Notes: generated by a model from the letters alone, not told the origin. Shown: positions 26,708 through 36,367, numbered from the stretch's first letter. The stretch is 38,984 nt of DNA from Salinisphaera sp. (GCA_027858915.1 JAQIBT010000123.1:1-38984), one strand, 5' to 3'. Numbers and translations: made by a program.

Positions 26708-27784
26708 CTAACGTAGCATGTCGACGATCGCGCCCCCCATCTCCTGGGTGCTCGCCACCTGAGTTTCATGATCCATGATGTCGCGCGTACGCAGCCCACG
26801 ATCCAGCGCATAACCGACCGCCGACTCGACCTTGTCTGCCAGATCGCCACGCTTGAGCGAGTAGCGCAGCAGCATCGCCACCGACAGAATCGCTGCCAGC
26901 GGATTGGCCACGCCCTGGCCAGCGATATCCGGTGCGCTGCCGTGTACCGGTTCGTACATGCCCTTGCCGTGCCGATCCATCGACGCCGAGGGCAACATGC
27001 CGATGGATCCGGTCAGCATGGCCGCCGCATCCGACAGGATATCGCCGAACAGATTGCCGGTGACGACCGTGTCGAACTGCTTGGGCGCGCGGACCATCTG
27101 CATGGCGGCGTTGTCGACATACATATGCGTGAGGCTGACCTGAGGGTAATCGGCGGCCAGCTCGTTCATCACGTCGCGCCAGAGCTGTGACACATCCAGC
27201 ACGTTGGCCTTGTCGACGCTGCATAGCCGGCCATTGCGGGCGCCGGCAATCTCGAATGCCCGGCGGCCGATCCGTTCAATCTCGACCTCGTCGTAGCGCA
27301 TCGTATTAAAGGCTTCGCGATGGCCCTGATCGTTGGTCAGGGTGCCGGCCGGCTTGCCGAAGTAGATACCGCCGGTCAGCTCGCGCACGATCATGATATC
27401 CAGACCGGAGACAATCTCCGGCTTGAGCGCAGATGCATACGCCAGCTGCGGGTACAGAATGGCAGGCCGCAGGTTGGCGAACAGCTCCAGCTCGCTGCGC
27501 AGCCGCAACAACCCGCTTTCCGGCCGTTTGTCGCGCGGCTGGCTATCCCAGGCCGGGCCGCCGATAGCGCCGAACAGAATAGCGTCGGCTTCGCGGGCGG
27601 CGACCAGCGACGACTCCGGCAATGGATCACCCGCGGCGTCGATGGCAGCGCCACCGACCAGGGCCTCCTCCAGTTCGATATCCAGTCCGTGATCGTGCGC
27701 CAGCGTTTCGAGCACGCGTACCGCTTCACGACAGATTTCGGGGCCTACACCGTCGCCAGGCATGACAAGAATACGGGCAGTCAT
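26708..27784 (-). CDS. leuB: 3-isopropylmalate dehydrogenase
   Basis: NAD-dependent oxidative decarboxylation in leucine synthesis. 358 residues from ATG 27784, with AAGGAG 8 nt upstream; a TTG just before it is ignored. Motifs: [105 protein letters not shown] and [14 protein letters not shown]. Standard bacterial LeuB. It is separated from leuD by 154 nt that contain a repeat element with 12-bp inverted ends, so expression may be partly uncoupled. Confidence 0.98.
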   Translation of the reverse strand: MTARILVMPGDGVGPEICREAVRVLETLAHDHGLDIELEEALVGGAAIDAAGDPLPESSLVAAREADAILFGAIGGPAWDSQPRDKRPESGLLRLRSELELFANLRPAILYPQLAYASALKPEIVSGLDIMIVRELTGGIYFGKPAGTLTNDQGHREAFNTMRYDEVEIERIGRRAFEIAGARNGRLCSVDKANVLDVSQLWRDVMNELAADYPQVSLTHMYVDNAAMQMVRAPKQFDTVVTGNLFGDILSDAAAMLTGSIGMLPSASMDRHGKGMYEPVHGSAPDIAGQGVANPLAAILSVAMLLRYSLKRGDLADKVESAVGYALDRGLRTRDIMDHETQVASTQEMGGAIVDMLR

Positions 27785-27810
27785 CAACTGGTCTCCTTAC
27801 ACGAAAAATA

Positions 27811-27909
27811 GATAGCGGCTTGCCTTAACAGATCCGCGGATAAATGCTTTCTGTATTGATTCGCGGACGAGTTTCCTGCTTATCCTCGGAATTCCGTCAA
27901 GCCGCTATC
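27811..27909. repeat. 99-bp element with perfect 12-bp inverted ends, containing repeat copy C
   Basis: GATAGCGGCTTG (27811-27822) and CAAGCCGCTATC (27898-27909) are perfect inverted repeats flanking 75 nt. Inside (27829-27853) is the reverse complement of the dispersed motif GAAAGCATTTATCCGC seen at 9909 and 31831. It sits between leuD and leuB, reading in their direction. It could be a non-autonomous mobile element, or an mRNA hairpin bringing both ends together. No coding capacity. Confidence 0.5.
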
Positions 27910-27938
27910 GCAGCTCTCATCCATGATGCTGCGTTGCT

Positions 27939-28583
27939 CTAGAGATCACGAAACAACCAGGGCTTGTCTTGGGCGCGACGGGCTTCGAATTGCTTGATCT
28001 GGTCGGCATGCTGCAGCGTCAGAGCAATATCGTCCAAACCCTCCAGCAGGTTGCGACGACGATAGCTTTCTACCTCGAACTGGAACGAACGGCCGTCGGC
28101 CAAGCTAACGCGCTGTTCGAACAGATCGACCCGTGCCTGCAGACCATCCGCTGCCGCGCTTGCGGCGAACAGTTCGTCGATGGACGACTCTGGCAAGGCG
28201 ATCGGCAGCACGCCGTTCTTGAAGCAGTTGTTGTAGAAGATATCGGCAAAACTCGGCGCGATGACGCCGCGGATACCGAAATCGTCGAGCGCCCAAACTG
28301 CGTGCTCGCGCGACGAACCACAGCCGAAGTTTTCACGTGCCAGCAGAATACTGGCATCGCGGAAAGGCTCACGGTTGAGGATGAACTCGGGGTTCTCGCG
28401 ACGATCGGCCACATCAATATCCAGGCCGCCGGCGTCTAGATAGCGCCAGTCATCAAACAGATGAGGCCCAAAACCGGTCCGACGGACCGATTTCAGATAC
28501 TGCTTGGGGATGATGGCGTCGGTGTCGACGTTGGCACGATCCAACGGCACGACCAGCCCGTCGTGAATAGTGAATGCCTGCAT
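27939..28583 (-). CDS. leuD: 3-isopropylmalate dehydratase small subunit
   Basis: Swivelling domain partner of LeuC; isomerises 2- to 3-isopropylmalate. 214 residues from ATG 28583 ([22 protein letters not shown]), preceded by AAGGAT; the longer open frame upstream runs antisense-like within the methyltransferase gene. Motifs: [38 protein letters not shown] and [16 protein letters not shown]. Ordinary LeuD. It follows the methyltransferase gene by 5 nt, which separates it from leuC. Confidence 0.98.
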   Translation of the reverse strand: MQAFTIHDGLVVPLDRANVDTDAIIPKQYLKSVRRTGFGPHLFDDWRYLDAGGLDIDVADRRENPEFILNREPFRDASILLARENFGCGSSREHAVWALDDFGIRGVIAPSFADIFYNNCFKNGVLPIALPESSIDELFAASAAADGLQARVDLFEQRVSLADGRSFQFEVESYRRRNLLEGLDDIALTLQHADQIKQFEARRAQDKPWLFRDL

Positions 28584-28588
28584 GATGA

Positions 28589-29383
28589 TTATCCTTGATT
28601 GGGTTTGCGGGCGATGAAGCGCAGTCGCACATAGGGCGCGATCCATTGACCGTCGTGGTGTGGCATCTCGGCGGCAAGCCGCTCGCGCACGGCTGCGACA
28701 TAGCCGTCGCGTGCCTCGCCGTCCGCGAATGCGGTCACGAACGGGCGCGCTAGCGTCGTCAACCAGTCGGTCACGTCGCCGGGAAGCTGGGTTGGCCGCT
28801 CGAAGCAGTGCGAGCGCTCGATATGGAAACCGGCGGTCGCCAGACGATCGAGATAAGTGGTTTCGCTCGGAAAATACCAAGGGTCCAGCGTGTCCGGATC
28901 ATGGCCTCGGCTGTCTGCCTCGGCGCGCAGCGCCGCGTGGATCGGCGCCACGTTGCCGGAGGCACCCATCTCGGCGACGAAACGCCCGCCTGGCTTCAGC
29001 CGCTTGTAGACACCGGCGATCACCCGCTGTGGATCGTCGCGCATCCAGTGCAGCGCTGCGTTCGAGAATACGGCGTCAAACAGGCCATCGATGCCCTCGA
29101 CTTCATCCAGCCGCTGCGCGTCGGCAACCATCGCCTTCAAGCCACGCTCGCGTGCGGCTGCGACCATGGCCGAGCTGCCGTCGAGGCCAACCACGTCGGC
29201 GCCGGTTTCGCGGATACGCTCGGCGAGCGCGCCATCGCCACAGCCCAGATCCAGTATCGACTCACCGGCGACCGGTGCCAGCCATTCGATCAGATCGGTC
29301 GCCAGATCTGCGACAAATCGGGCGTTGCGACCATAGTCGCCGGCGTGCCAGCCGCCCGCGTTGGCTTCTGATTGCTCGTTCAC
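28589..29383 (-). CDS. Class I SAM-dependent methyltransferase, Tam-like, within the leu operon
   Basis: 264 residues. SAM-binding motif [20 protein letters not shown] (43-62), acidic loop [26 protein letters not shown] and [12 protein letters not shown]; the N-terminal [19 protein letters not shown] and 'NAALHWM' block resemble trans-aconitate 2-methyltransferases. The GTG start overlaps the leuC stop as GTGA and the gene ends 5 nt before leuD, so it is translationally embedded in the isopropylmalate isomerase genes. Yeast Tmt1, of a related type, methylates trans-aconitate and 3-isopropylmalate. An action on isomerase by-products is therefore reasonable but inferred. Confidence 0.88.
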   Translation of the reverse strand: MNEQSEANAGGWHAGDYGRNARFVADLATDLIEWLAPVAGESILDLGCGDGALAERIRETGADVVGLDGSSAMVAAARERGLKAMVADAQRLDEVEGIDGLFDAVFSNAALHWMRDDPQRVIAGVYKRLKPGGRFVAEMGASGNVAPIHAALRAEADSRGHDPDTLDPWYFPSETTYLDRLATAGFHIERSHCFERPTQLPGDVTDWLTTLARPFVTAFADGEARDGYVAAVRERLAAEMPHHDGQWIAPYVRLRFIARKPNQG

Positions 29384-30813
29384 TCGCCGACGTCCCGATC
29401 GATGTCCAGGTCGCGAATATCTACGAAATGCCCGTAGATTGCAGCAGCAGCCGCCATCGCCGGGCTGACCAGATGCGTGCGCCCGCCCTTGCCCTGGCGC
29501 CCTTCGAAATTACGATTCGAGGTCGAGGCACAGCGCTCGCCCGGCATCAGATTGTCGTTGTTCATGCCCAGGCACATCGAGCAGCCGGCATCGCGCCATT
29601 CGAAGCCGGCCGCCTTGAAGATCACGTCGAGCCCTTCGCGCTCGGCCTGTTGCTTCACCAGTCCCGAACCCGGCACGACCAGGGCCAGCGTGATGTTGGG
29701 TGCGATACGCCGCCCTTCGAGATATTTCGCCGCCACGCGCAGATCCTCGATCCGTGCGTTGGTACAGGAGCCAATGAATATCTTGTCGAGCATGATTTCG
29801 GTGATCGGCACGCCGGCCGACAGACCCATATACGCCAGCGCGTTGCGCCAGCCTTCCACTTGGCTTGCATTCGCAGCCGCATCGGGGTTGGGCACCCGGT
29901 CAGTGACCGGCGCAACCATCTCAGGCGACGTGCCCCAGGTCACCTGCGGAGCGATTTCGGCGGCATCCAGCACTACGACGCGGTCGTATTCGGCGTCGTC
30001 GTCGGATACCAGCGTGCGCCAGTACGCTTGCGCGGTCTCCCACTGGTCGCCTTCGGGCGCGTAGGGCCTTCCGCGGACATAATCGATCGTGGTGTCGTCG
30101 ACTGCCACCATGCCGGCACGGGCGCCAGCCTCGATCGACATGTTGCAGATCGTCATGCGCCCTTCCATCGACAACGCCCGGACCGCTTCACCCCCGTACT
30201 CGATGACATAGCCGGTGCCGCCGGCGGTGCCGATCTTGCCAATGATCGCCAGCATGATGTCCTTGGCCGAAATACCCGGCGCGGGCTGGCCGTCCACCCG
30301 CACCAGCATGGTCTTCGAGCGCGACTGCGGCAGCGTCTGCGTGGCCAGCACGTGCTCGACTTCCGAGGTGCCGATGCCAAACGCCAATGCACCGAAGGCG
30401 CCGTGGGTTGCCGTGTGCGAATCACCGCAAACAATGGTCATGCCCGGCTGGGTCGCGCCCTGTTCCGGCCCAATGATATGAACAATGCCCTGGCGCGGAT
30501 CGGTGACGCCAAACAGACGCACACCAAAATCGTTGCAATTGACCTGCAATGCTTCAACCTGGGCGCGCGAGATCGGGTCAGCGATGCCGCCTTCACGATT
30601 CGCGGTGGGTACGTTGTGGTCCGGCACGGCCAGATTGGCGTTGGCACGCCAGATCGGTCGACCGGCCAGGCGCAGACCTTCGAATGCCTGGGGCGATGTG
30701 ACCTCATGCACCATATGACGATCGATATAGAGCAGCCCATTGCCGTCTTCCTCGCGGATCTGATGCTCTGCCCAGATTTTCTCGTACAACGTCTTGCCGG
30801 TGCTCTGCGCCAT
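29380..30813 (-). CDS. leuC: 3-isopropylmalate dehydratase large subunit
   Basis: Aconitase-family [4Fe-4S] enzyme of leucine synthesis. 477 residues from ATG 30813, preferred over an ATG 12 nt upstream because GGAGA lies at proper distance. Visible: [54 protein letters not shown], and the cluster Cys in [14 protein letters not shown] and [14 protein letters not shown], then [15 protein letters not shown]. Standard length and motifs. Divergent from the LysR gene at 30923, with a palindromic site between. Confidence 0.98.
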   Translation of the reverse strand: MAQSTGKTLYEKIWAEHQIREEDGNGLLYIDRHMVHEVTSPQAFEGLRLAGRPIWRANANLAVPDHNVPTANREGGIADPISRAQVEALQVNCNDFGVRLFGVTDPRQGIVHIIGPEQGATQPGMTIVCGDSHTATHGAFGALAFGIGTSEVEHVLATQTLPQSRSKTMLVRVDGQPAPGISAKDIMLAIIGKIGTAGGTGYVIEYGGEAVRALSMEGRMTICNMSIEAGARAGMVAVDDTTIDYVRGRPYAPEGDQWETAQAYWRTLVSDDDAEYDRVVVLDAAEIAPQVTWGTSPEMVAPVTDRVPNPDAAANASQVEGWRNALAYMGLSAGVPITEIMLDKIFIGSCTNARIEDLRVAAKYLEGRRIAPNITLALVVPGSGLVKQQAEREGLDVIFKAAGFEWRDAGCSMCLGMNNDNLMPGERCASTSNRNFEGRQGKGGRTHLVSPAMAAAAAIYGHFVDIRDLDIDRDVGE

Positions 30814-30891
30814 GAGGCTCTCCATTGAATTGCCAGGTTCAGTCTAGATTCGGCTGCTCAATTACTCAAATGAAACTTTCGGATACAATTC

Positions 30892-30906
30892 ATTCCAATC
30901 TGGAAT
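30892..30906. promoter_or_regulatory. Palindromic LysR-type operator between leuC and lysR
   Basis: ATTCCA-ATC-TGGAAT is a perfect 15-bp inverted repeat containing a T-N11-A arrangement, the classic LysR-family site. It lies in the 109-nt divergent region, 17 nt before the regulator's start. A TACAAT just upstream (30884-30889) could be a -10 for the regulator; on the other strand TTGTAT, 18 nt and TAATTG form a weak candidate promoter for leuC. Confidence 0.55.
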
Positions 30907-30922
30907 ACACCTCGAGGCGACG

Positions 30923-31810
30923 ATGCGTACCGATGAGATACAGGCCTTCATCGCGGTCTGCGATGTCGGCTCTTTTCAAGCCGCCGCCCAGACGCTGCAC
31001 CTGAGCCAGCCGGCAGTGAGCAAGCGCCTGGCGAGCCTCGAAGACCGGCTTGGCCATCAGCTGTTTGACCGCGTCGGCCGCAGCATTACGCTCACCGAAA
31101 GCGGGCGTGCTTATTTGCCGCATGCACGCGCGCTGTTGGCTGCGCTGGCGGATGGGCATCGCGCGCTGGACAACCTGGCGCAGGAGGTCAGCGGGCCATT
31201 GCGCCTGGCGTTGTCACACCATGTGGGTTTGCACCGCATGCCAGAGGTCTTGCGCCGATACGTTGCGACCTATCCGCAGGTCACGCCAGAGATCGAATTC
31301 CTGGATTCCGAAGCCGCCTGTCTTGCCGTGGCGCGTGGCGATATGGAACTGGCGGTCATCACCCTGCCCGTTACGCCGCACCCAATACTGACCGAGCAAG
31401 TGATCTGGAACGACCCGATGGCCGTTTTCGTCGGCGCTACACATGCCCTGGCCCGGCAACGCCGCATCACGCCGGCCGATCTGGGCCAGTGGCCGGCGGT
31501 ACTCCCGCCACGAGACAGCACCACCTACGCGATCATTGAAGCGGCGCTGAACAGCCACGACGTGGTGCTCGATACCCGTATGACCAGTCATTATCTCGAC
31601 ACCCTGCGCATGCTGGCAGACGTCGGCCTGGGTTGGACAGTCCTGCCGCTGTCGCTGGCGCTGGACGGCCTCACCCAGCTGGAACTGCCAACGCTGTCGT
31701 TTGCCCGTCGGCTGGGCGTCGTGCTGCACCCTCAGCGTCAGCTATCGAATGCAGCGCGGGCGATGCAATCTCTCCTGCACGAAGAGCGCATAGCGAGCGC
31801 TATCGAATGA
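30923..31810 (+). CDS. LysR-family transcriptional regulator, divergent from leuC
   Basis: 295 residues, intact. N-terminal winged helix-turn-helix: MRTDEIQAFIAVCDVGSFQA, then TLHLSQPAVSKRLASLEDRL and LFDRVGRSITLTESGRAYL. The effector-binding domain starts about residue 90 (SGPLRLALSHHVGLHRMP). The divergent placement next to leuC and the palindrome in the shared region suggest control of the leucine genes in response to a pathway intermediate such as isopropylmalate, which is inference. Distinct from the broken LysR at 10152-10919. Confidence 0.95.
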   Translation: MRTDEIQAFIAVCDVGSFQAAAQTLHLSQPAVSKRLASLEDRLGHQLFDRVGRSITLTESGRAYLPHARALLAALADGHRALDNLAQEVSGPLRLALSHHVGLHRMPEVLRRYVATYPQVTPEIEFLDSEAACLAVARGDMELAVITLPVTPHPILTEQVIWNDPMAVFVGATHALARQRRITPADLGQWPAVLPPRDSTTYAIIEAALNSHDVVLDTRMTSHYLDTLRMLADVGLGWTVLPLSLALDGLTQLELPTLSFARRLGVVLHPQRQLSNAARAMQSLLHEERIASAIE

Positions 31811-31863
31811 ACGCCAGTCGACGCGAATACGAAAAAGCATTTATCCGCAGATTACGCAGATTC
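31808..31863 (+). repeat. Dispersed intergenic repeat, copy B
   Basis: Starts on the regulator's stop codon with TGAACGCCA (as copy A does at lpxH), then GAAAAAGCATTTATCCGCAG and ATTACGCAGATTCG. Same orientation as the preceding gene. It opens a gene-free stretch (31811-32160) that also holds a strong hairpin. Confidence 0.55.
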
Positions 31864-31984
31864 GAGGTCAGATCTGATTGCGTATCAAGCTCAGCAAATC
31901 CGGTCATACCTCATTTCTTCGCAACCGAATGCTTGCATACGCTATGAACGATCCAAGCTCAGGTTTCGCACTGATGCGCGAGTC

Positions 31985-32055
31985 ACTTATCTTGCTTGCC
32001 CAAGATAAGTAACCAACAGAAGGGCACCCTGTCTTGCGTGGATGCTGCGCATCGA
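31985..32055 (+). repeat. Hairpin plus AAGGGCACCC-type repetitive sequence
   Basis: ACTTATCTTG (31985-31994) and CAAGATAAGT (32001-32010) form a perfect 10-bp stem around CTTGCC, followed by AACCAACAGAAGGGCACCC. From memory this resembles a repetitive non-coding sequence scattered through many gammaproteobacterial genomes (hairpin ending in 'AAGTAACCAA.AGAAGGGCACC'). No gene is seen between 31811 and 32160. Confidence 0.45.
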
Positions 32056-32160
32056 TAACCTGTGCTGCTCGGCGCAGCGCTCAAGGGGGCCAATACAGTC
32101 ACCAAGCCGCCTGACTTCAGTTTGTATTCTGTCCCGTGGTGCAGACACACAGCCTATCGA

Positions 32161-33126
32161 TCAGCTTTCCTGCTTGATCCGCCAGCCGCCGTCTTCGCGG
32201 ACAAACAGCATGTTTTTATGTTCGTCGCTCTCATGATCAGGCGATCCCGCACGCTGATCGAATGTTGCAACCGCACGGTCGTCACCCTCGGAATGTACCT
32301 CGATATCCGACAGCTTGACCTCGGTCCTGGCCGACGATGCCAAGTGCCGGCGACGATCCTTGATCCAGTCAACTAGAGAGCGATTGCCCTGCGGCTGGTA
32401 GTTGTCGCTGTAGGCATTTAGATACCCCTGCACGTCGTGATCCGACCAAGCGTGGGCCCAAGTCTGCAAGGCCGACGCCACTGCATTTTTTACTGCGGAC
32501 GGTGCCGCAGTGCTCGCGTTATCGGGTGCGGCTGACGCTGCCGGCGAGCGGGCTTGCCTCTGCTTCACTGTCGGGCTCGACGTATCGGCCGTTGTGGTGG
32601 GCGCTGCGCCTACATCGGCGTCAGTCGGCAGCACCTGAGCCAACTTCTGGCTTTTGGCGCTGGCGCGGTCGCCCTCTTTCTGACTGGCGGAACGATAGGC
32701 GCGCTCGGCGAGTGCCACGTACAGATCGCCCATGTTCTCTTGCGCCGATGCATCCTGCGGATTCAACGCAATGGCTTTGTGCAGCGCCGTGCGCGCATCG
32801 TCAAGCCGTCCGACGCGTGCATACAACACGCCCAGATTGTTCCAAGCGTCGGCCAGACCGGGATAGTCGGACGTGAGCTTCTCGAACTGGAGCACCGCCG
32901 CATGAGTTTTATTCGCCTGTGCCAGCGTCAATCCCTTGAGAAAACTCGCTTCGGGATTGTCGGGCTGACTGGCAAGGACCGCGTTCAGTTCGGACGCTGC
33001 CTGGCCGTAGTGCTGATGTGCCAGGGCCTTGCGAGCCGCATCCATGTTGGCAAATGCGGTACCGCTGGCGGCGACCCCCGCGATGAGAAAAAGTACCGCC
33101 TGTTTTCTGTTCCAACGTCCTGACAT
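32161..33126 (-). CDS. Exported TPR protein with C-terminal NTF2-like domain
   Basis: 321 residues. A signal peptide ends near residue 26 (VLFLIAGVAASGTAFA). TPR units fill about 30-150: ARKALAHQHYGQAASELNAV, PEASFLKGLTLAQANKTHAA, ADAWNNLGVLYARVGRLDDA and AQENMGDLYVALAERAY. A Ser/Ala/Pro-rich linker (about 160-215) leads to a SnoaL/NTF2-like domain (about 218-321: WAHAWSDHDVQGYLNAYSDN, then FVREDGGWRIKQES at the very end). Similar TPR-NTF2 combinations occur in periplasmic cell-envelope proteins. The function is unknown; it is likely periplasmic. It is transcribed after aroC with about 100 nt between. Confidence 0.8.
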   Translation of the reverse strand: MSGRWNRKQAVLFLIAGVAASGTAFANMDAARKALAHQHYGQAASELNAVLASQPDNPEASFLKGLTLAQANKTHAAVLQFEKLTSDYPGLADAWNNLGVLYARVGRLDDARTALHKAIALNPQDASAQENMGDLYVALAERAYRSASQKEGDRASAKSQKLAQVLPTDADVGAAPTTTADTSSPTVKQRQARSPAASAAPDNASTAAPSAVKNAVASALQTWAHAWSDHDVQGYLNAYSDNYQPQGNRSLVDWIKDRRRHLASSARTEVKLSDIEVHSEGDDRAVATFDQRAGSPDHESDEHKNMLFVREDGGWRIKQES

Positions 33127-33228
33127 GTCCAGCGTTCCTCACGGCGTGCAACAACAAGCCGCTGCCGACGCGAGTGTTCTGGCGCCGGCAGTGGATCGAT
33201 ATCCGGCCGGCCGCCAATGATGACGGCT

Positions 33229-34329
33229 TCAGCCAGGGCCCGATGCCAACGGCGCCATCGGCGGCCGGACATCGGCGTTCTGTCCGCGATGGCGAAGCGC
33301 ATGATCCAGCAGCGTGATCGCCAGCATGGCCTCGGCGATCGGCGTGGCACGCAAGCCCACGCAGGGGTCGTGCCGGCCGGTGGTACGCATTTCCGTTGCG
33401 TTGCCTTCTATATCGACCGTTTTGCCGGGAATCGTAATACTCGATGTCGGTTTCAGTGCCATGCTGGCGCGAATCGTCTGGCCGCTGGAGATGCCGCCCT
33501 GGATGCCCCCCGAATGATTGGTCGCAAAACCCTCTGGCGTCATCTCGTCGCGGTGTTGGGAACCGCGCTGCTCGACCACGGCAAAACCGTCGCCGATCTC
33601 TACGCCCTTGACCGCATTGATGCTCATCAGCGCCTTGGCGATATCGGCATCCAGCCGGTCAAACACCGGTTCGCCCCAACCGGCCGGTACGCCGGTGGCG
33701 ACGACGTCGATCCGAGCACCGATCGAGTCACCGTCGCGGCGTAGCTGATTGATATAGCCTTCTAGTTCAGTCAGTTTGTCCGGCTCGGCGCAGAAGAACG
33801 GGTTGTGGTTGGCGGCATCCAGTTCGACGCAGCCCAGATGCATCGGCCCCATCTGCGCCAGATAACCCTGAATACGGATACCGTAGCGCTCGGCCAGAAT
33901 GGCACGGGCGATCGCACCGGCCGCTACGCGCACCGCGGTTTCGCGGGCCGATGATCGGCCGCCGCCCCGATAGTCGCGCAGACCGTATTTCTGCAGGTAG
34001 GCATAGTCAGCGTGGTTGGGCCGGAAGACATCCTTGATCTTGGAATAGTCGCGCGAACGTTGATCGGTGTTCTCGATGATGATCGCGATCGGCGTACCTG
34101 TGGTGACGCCCTCGAACACGCCCGACACGATCCTTGCCTCGTCAGCTTCGCGGCGCTGGGTGACATAACGGGAAGTGCCCGGCTTGCGGCGATCCAGATC
34201 GCGCTGCAGCAACGCTTCGTCGACCGCATATCCCGGCGGACAGCCATCCACTACGCAGCCAATCGCCGCGCCGTGGCTTTCGCCAAAGGAAGTGACGGTG
34301 AAGTGTTGTCCCCAGGTGTTACCGGCCAT
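33229..34329 (-). CDS. aroC: Chorismate synthase
   Basis: Final shikimate-pathway step, needing reduced FMN. 366 residues: [114 protein letters not shown] and [21 protein letters not shown] are all AroC signatures. The product feeds the trp genes found elsewhere in this window. It follows prmB after 18 nt. Confidence 0.98.
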   Translation of the reverse strand: MAGNTWGQHFTVTSFGESHGAAIGCVVDGCPPGYAVDEALLQRDLDRRKPGTSRYVTQRREADEARIVSGVFEGVTTGTPIAIIIENTDQRSRDYSKIKDVFRPNHADYAYLQKYGLRDYRGGGRSSARETAVRVAAGAIARAILAERYGIRIQGYLAQMGPMHLGCVELDAANHNPFFCAEPDKLTELEGYINQLRRDGDSIGARIDVVATGVPAGWGEPVFDRLDADIAKALMSINAVKGVEIGDGFAVVEQRGSQHRDEMTPEGFATNHSGGIQGGISSGQTIRASMALKPTSSITIPGKTVDIEGNATEMRTTGRHDPCVGLRATPIAEAMLAITLLDHALRHRGQNADVRPPMAPLASGPG

Positions 34330-34347
34330 GCTCGGTCCTTTTATGCA

Positions 34348-35286
34348 TCAAGATTGTGGGGGCTGGGTTTCCACCCAGGCCGCCAGTTCCTCGGCCTCGA
34401 TCACGCCGACGCCCAGCCCGCCGCGTTCCAGATCGACCCAGGTGATCGGCAGATCCGGATATTGTGCTTCCAGCAGAAACGCCGAATAGCCGACTTCCAG
34501 CACCAGCAGACCGTCTTCGGCCAGATAGTCTGCCGCCTGCAACAGGATGCGACTGACCAATGACAGATCGTCGGTTTCGCCGTGGAACGCAAAACCCGGC
34601 TCGTGCAGATACTCCGGCGCCAGACCTTCCCATTCATCGCGCGTGACATAGGGCGGATTGGTGACGATCAGGTCGAACTCCTGGCGGGCCACGCCATCGA
34701 ACAGATCGGCTTTGATCCACTCGACCTGTGGGCCAATATCATGCTTGTCGGCGTTGATCGCGGCGACCTCCAGCGCTGCGTCGCTGGCATCGGTACCGAC
34801 TACGCGTGCATCAGGAAAAGTCAGCGCACAGGCAATGGCAATCGCCCCGCTACCGGTACACAGATCCAGAATTTCCAGCGGCTCGCGATGGCCAAGCCAA
34901 GGCTGGAATTCGGCTTCGATCAGCTCGGCAATAGGCGAGCGCGGCACGATGACCCGGTCATCCACAAAGAATTCCAGCCCGGCGAACCAGGCCTTGCCGG
35001 TCAGATACGGCGCCGGCAGCCGGGTATCGATGCGCCGGTCAATGATATCCACCGCGGCCGTGCGTTCATCCGGCGTGAGCACTGCCTGCAGATAGATATC
35101 CGGCATGGCGTGATCCAGGCGCAGTGAATGCAGCACCAGGTGCGCTGCCTCGTCCAGGGCATTATCGCTGCCATGGCCAAACACCACGCCGGCTTCGTTG
35201 AACCGCGATGCGCCCCAGCGAATGAAGTCCAGTACACGCGAAAGGTGCGTTGTAGCGGCATCACGCTGTGCTTGTTGGATTCCCAT
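34348..35286 (-). CDS. prmB: 50S ribosomal protein L3 N5-glutamine methyltransferase
   Basis: SAM enzyme that methylates a Gln of ribosomal protein L3. 312 residues from ATG 35286 (MGIQQAQRDAATTHLSRVLDFIRWGASRF), the typical PrmB start; a longer open frame upstream is not family-like. DLCTGSGAIAIACAL binds SAM; the NPPY signature (TNPPYVTRDEW) marks glutamine methyltransferases, and APEYLHEPGFAFHGETDDLS separates PrmB from PrmC. It precedes aroC, the usual prmB-aroC pair, and is divergent from psd. Confidence 0.96.
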   Translation of the reverse strand: MGIQQAQRDAATTHLSRVLDFIRWGASRFNEAGVVFGHGSDNALDEAAHLVLHSLRLDHAMPDIYLQAVLTPDERTAAVDIIDRRIDTRLPAPYLTGKAWFAGLEFFVDDRVIVPRSPIAELIEAEFQPWLGHREPLEILDLCTGSGAIAIACALTFPDARVVGTDASDAALEVAAINADKHDIGPQVEWIKADLFDGVARQEFDLIVTNPPYVTRDEWEGLAPEYLHEPGFAFHGETDDLSLVSRILLQAADYLAEDGLLVLEVGYSAFLLEAQYPDLPITWVDLERGGLGVGVIEAEELAAWVETQPPQS

Positions 35287-35464
35287 AAGCCCGCCTGCAG
35301 GCGCACAGCCCGCTTGTTCGTGTGGTTGGATGGTCCCAGCTCGACGGCCAAGCAACACAAGACCAGCCCGGTACCCATAGGATAAACCACCCGGGCATTT
35401 TGCGCCCGGATCCAACAACGCTACTCTCTGCGCTCCATTAGCCGCCGATTTTGTTGACATACCC

Positions 35465-36367
35465 ATGCGCCTTGCCTCACCGGCCAGTCTCTCCGATCGG
35501 GTTTTTGCCCGCCTGCTCTGGTTACTGCCTACCCGGGCGATCTCGCAGATGGCGCATGGTCTGGCCGAAAGCAGCCACCGACCGCTGCGTCGCCTGCTCA
35601 TCGCTGGCTTTCTGCGCCTGTTTCCGACCACGGATTTGAGCGAGGCAAAACACAGCAATCCGGACGATTACCCCAGCTTCAACGCGTTCTTCACCCGCGA
35701 GCTGGCGACCGGCGTGCGTCCACTACCGGAGGACAACGCCGAGCACGCGGTCAGCCCGATCGACGGCACGCTGGGCAGCTTTGGCACGATCGAGCACAAC
35801 ACGCTTTATCAGACCAAGGGCATCATCTACGATCTGGTCGATCTGCTCGGCGACGAACGGCTGGCCAGCGACTTCATCGACGGCCACTACGCAACGCTGT
35901 ATCTCGCGCCCTACAACTATCATCGCGTACATATGCCAATGACCGGCCGCGTACGCGAGACCCGCTACGTCCCGGGCCGCCTTTTCGGCGTCAATCCGCG
36001 CTGTGTGCGCTCGATCCCGCGTCTGTTCGCAAGAAACGAACGTTTGGTCACAATCTTCGATACCGACGCCGGACCCATGGCGATGGTCATGGTCGGCGCC
36101 TTCATCGTTGGCGGTATTCATACCCGGGCCAACGGCCAGGTCTGTCCGCCGCATCGGCGCGCGCCACGCGCCGAACACTTTGCCGAGCAACCGGCGGAGG
36201 ATTTCACCTACAACCGCGGCGATGAAATGGGCTATTTCTCGTTTGGATCCAGCGTGATTCTGTTGTTCGGGCCGGACGTGATCAAGTGGTCGAATCAGCT
36301 CGCTTCACCCCAGGCTCTCCAGCTCGGCCAGGTCATGGGACGTATGGCGCGAACCGATCGGCCCTGA
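35465..36367 (+). CDS. psd: Phosphatidylserine decarboxylase proenzyme
   Basis: Makes phosphatidylethanolamine at the inner membrane. 300 residues. Signatures: YPSFNAFFTRELATGVRPLP, SPIDGTLGSFGTIEH with the catalytic-triad Asp, APYNYHRVHMPMTGRV with the His, and the self-cleavage site near the C-terminus, SFGSSVILLF, where Ser becomes the pyruvoyl group (usual LGST; here FGSS, an accepted variant). The ATG 35465 gives the normal N-terminus SLSDRVFARLLWLLPTRAIS. Shares a 178-nt divergent region with prmB. Confidence 0.96.
   Translation: MRLASPASLSDRVFARLLWLLPTRAISQMAHGLAESSHRPLRRLLIAGFLRLFPTTDLSEAKHSNPDDYPSFNAFFTRELATGVRPLPEDNAEHAVSPIDGTLGSFGTIEHNTLYQTKGIIYDLVDLLGDERLASDFIDGHYATLYLAPYNYHRVHMPMTGRVRETRYVPGRLFGVNPRCVRSIPRLFARNERLVTIFDTDAGPMAMVMVGAFIVGGIHTRANGQVCPPHRRAPRAEHFAEQPAEDFTYNRGDEMGYFSFGSSVILLFGPDVIKWSNQLASPQALQLGQVMGRMARTDRP

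Noticed and set aside
28660..30828. A 722-codon plus-strand open frame
   Set aside because: It is antisense to leuC, the methyltransferase and the start of leuD, all clearly coding, and its translation is Arg/His-rich with no family motif. It is a GC-rich shadow frame.
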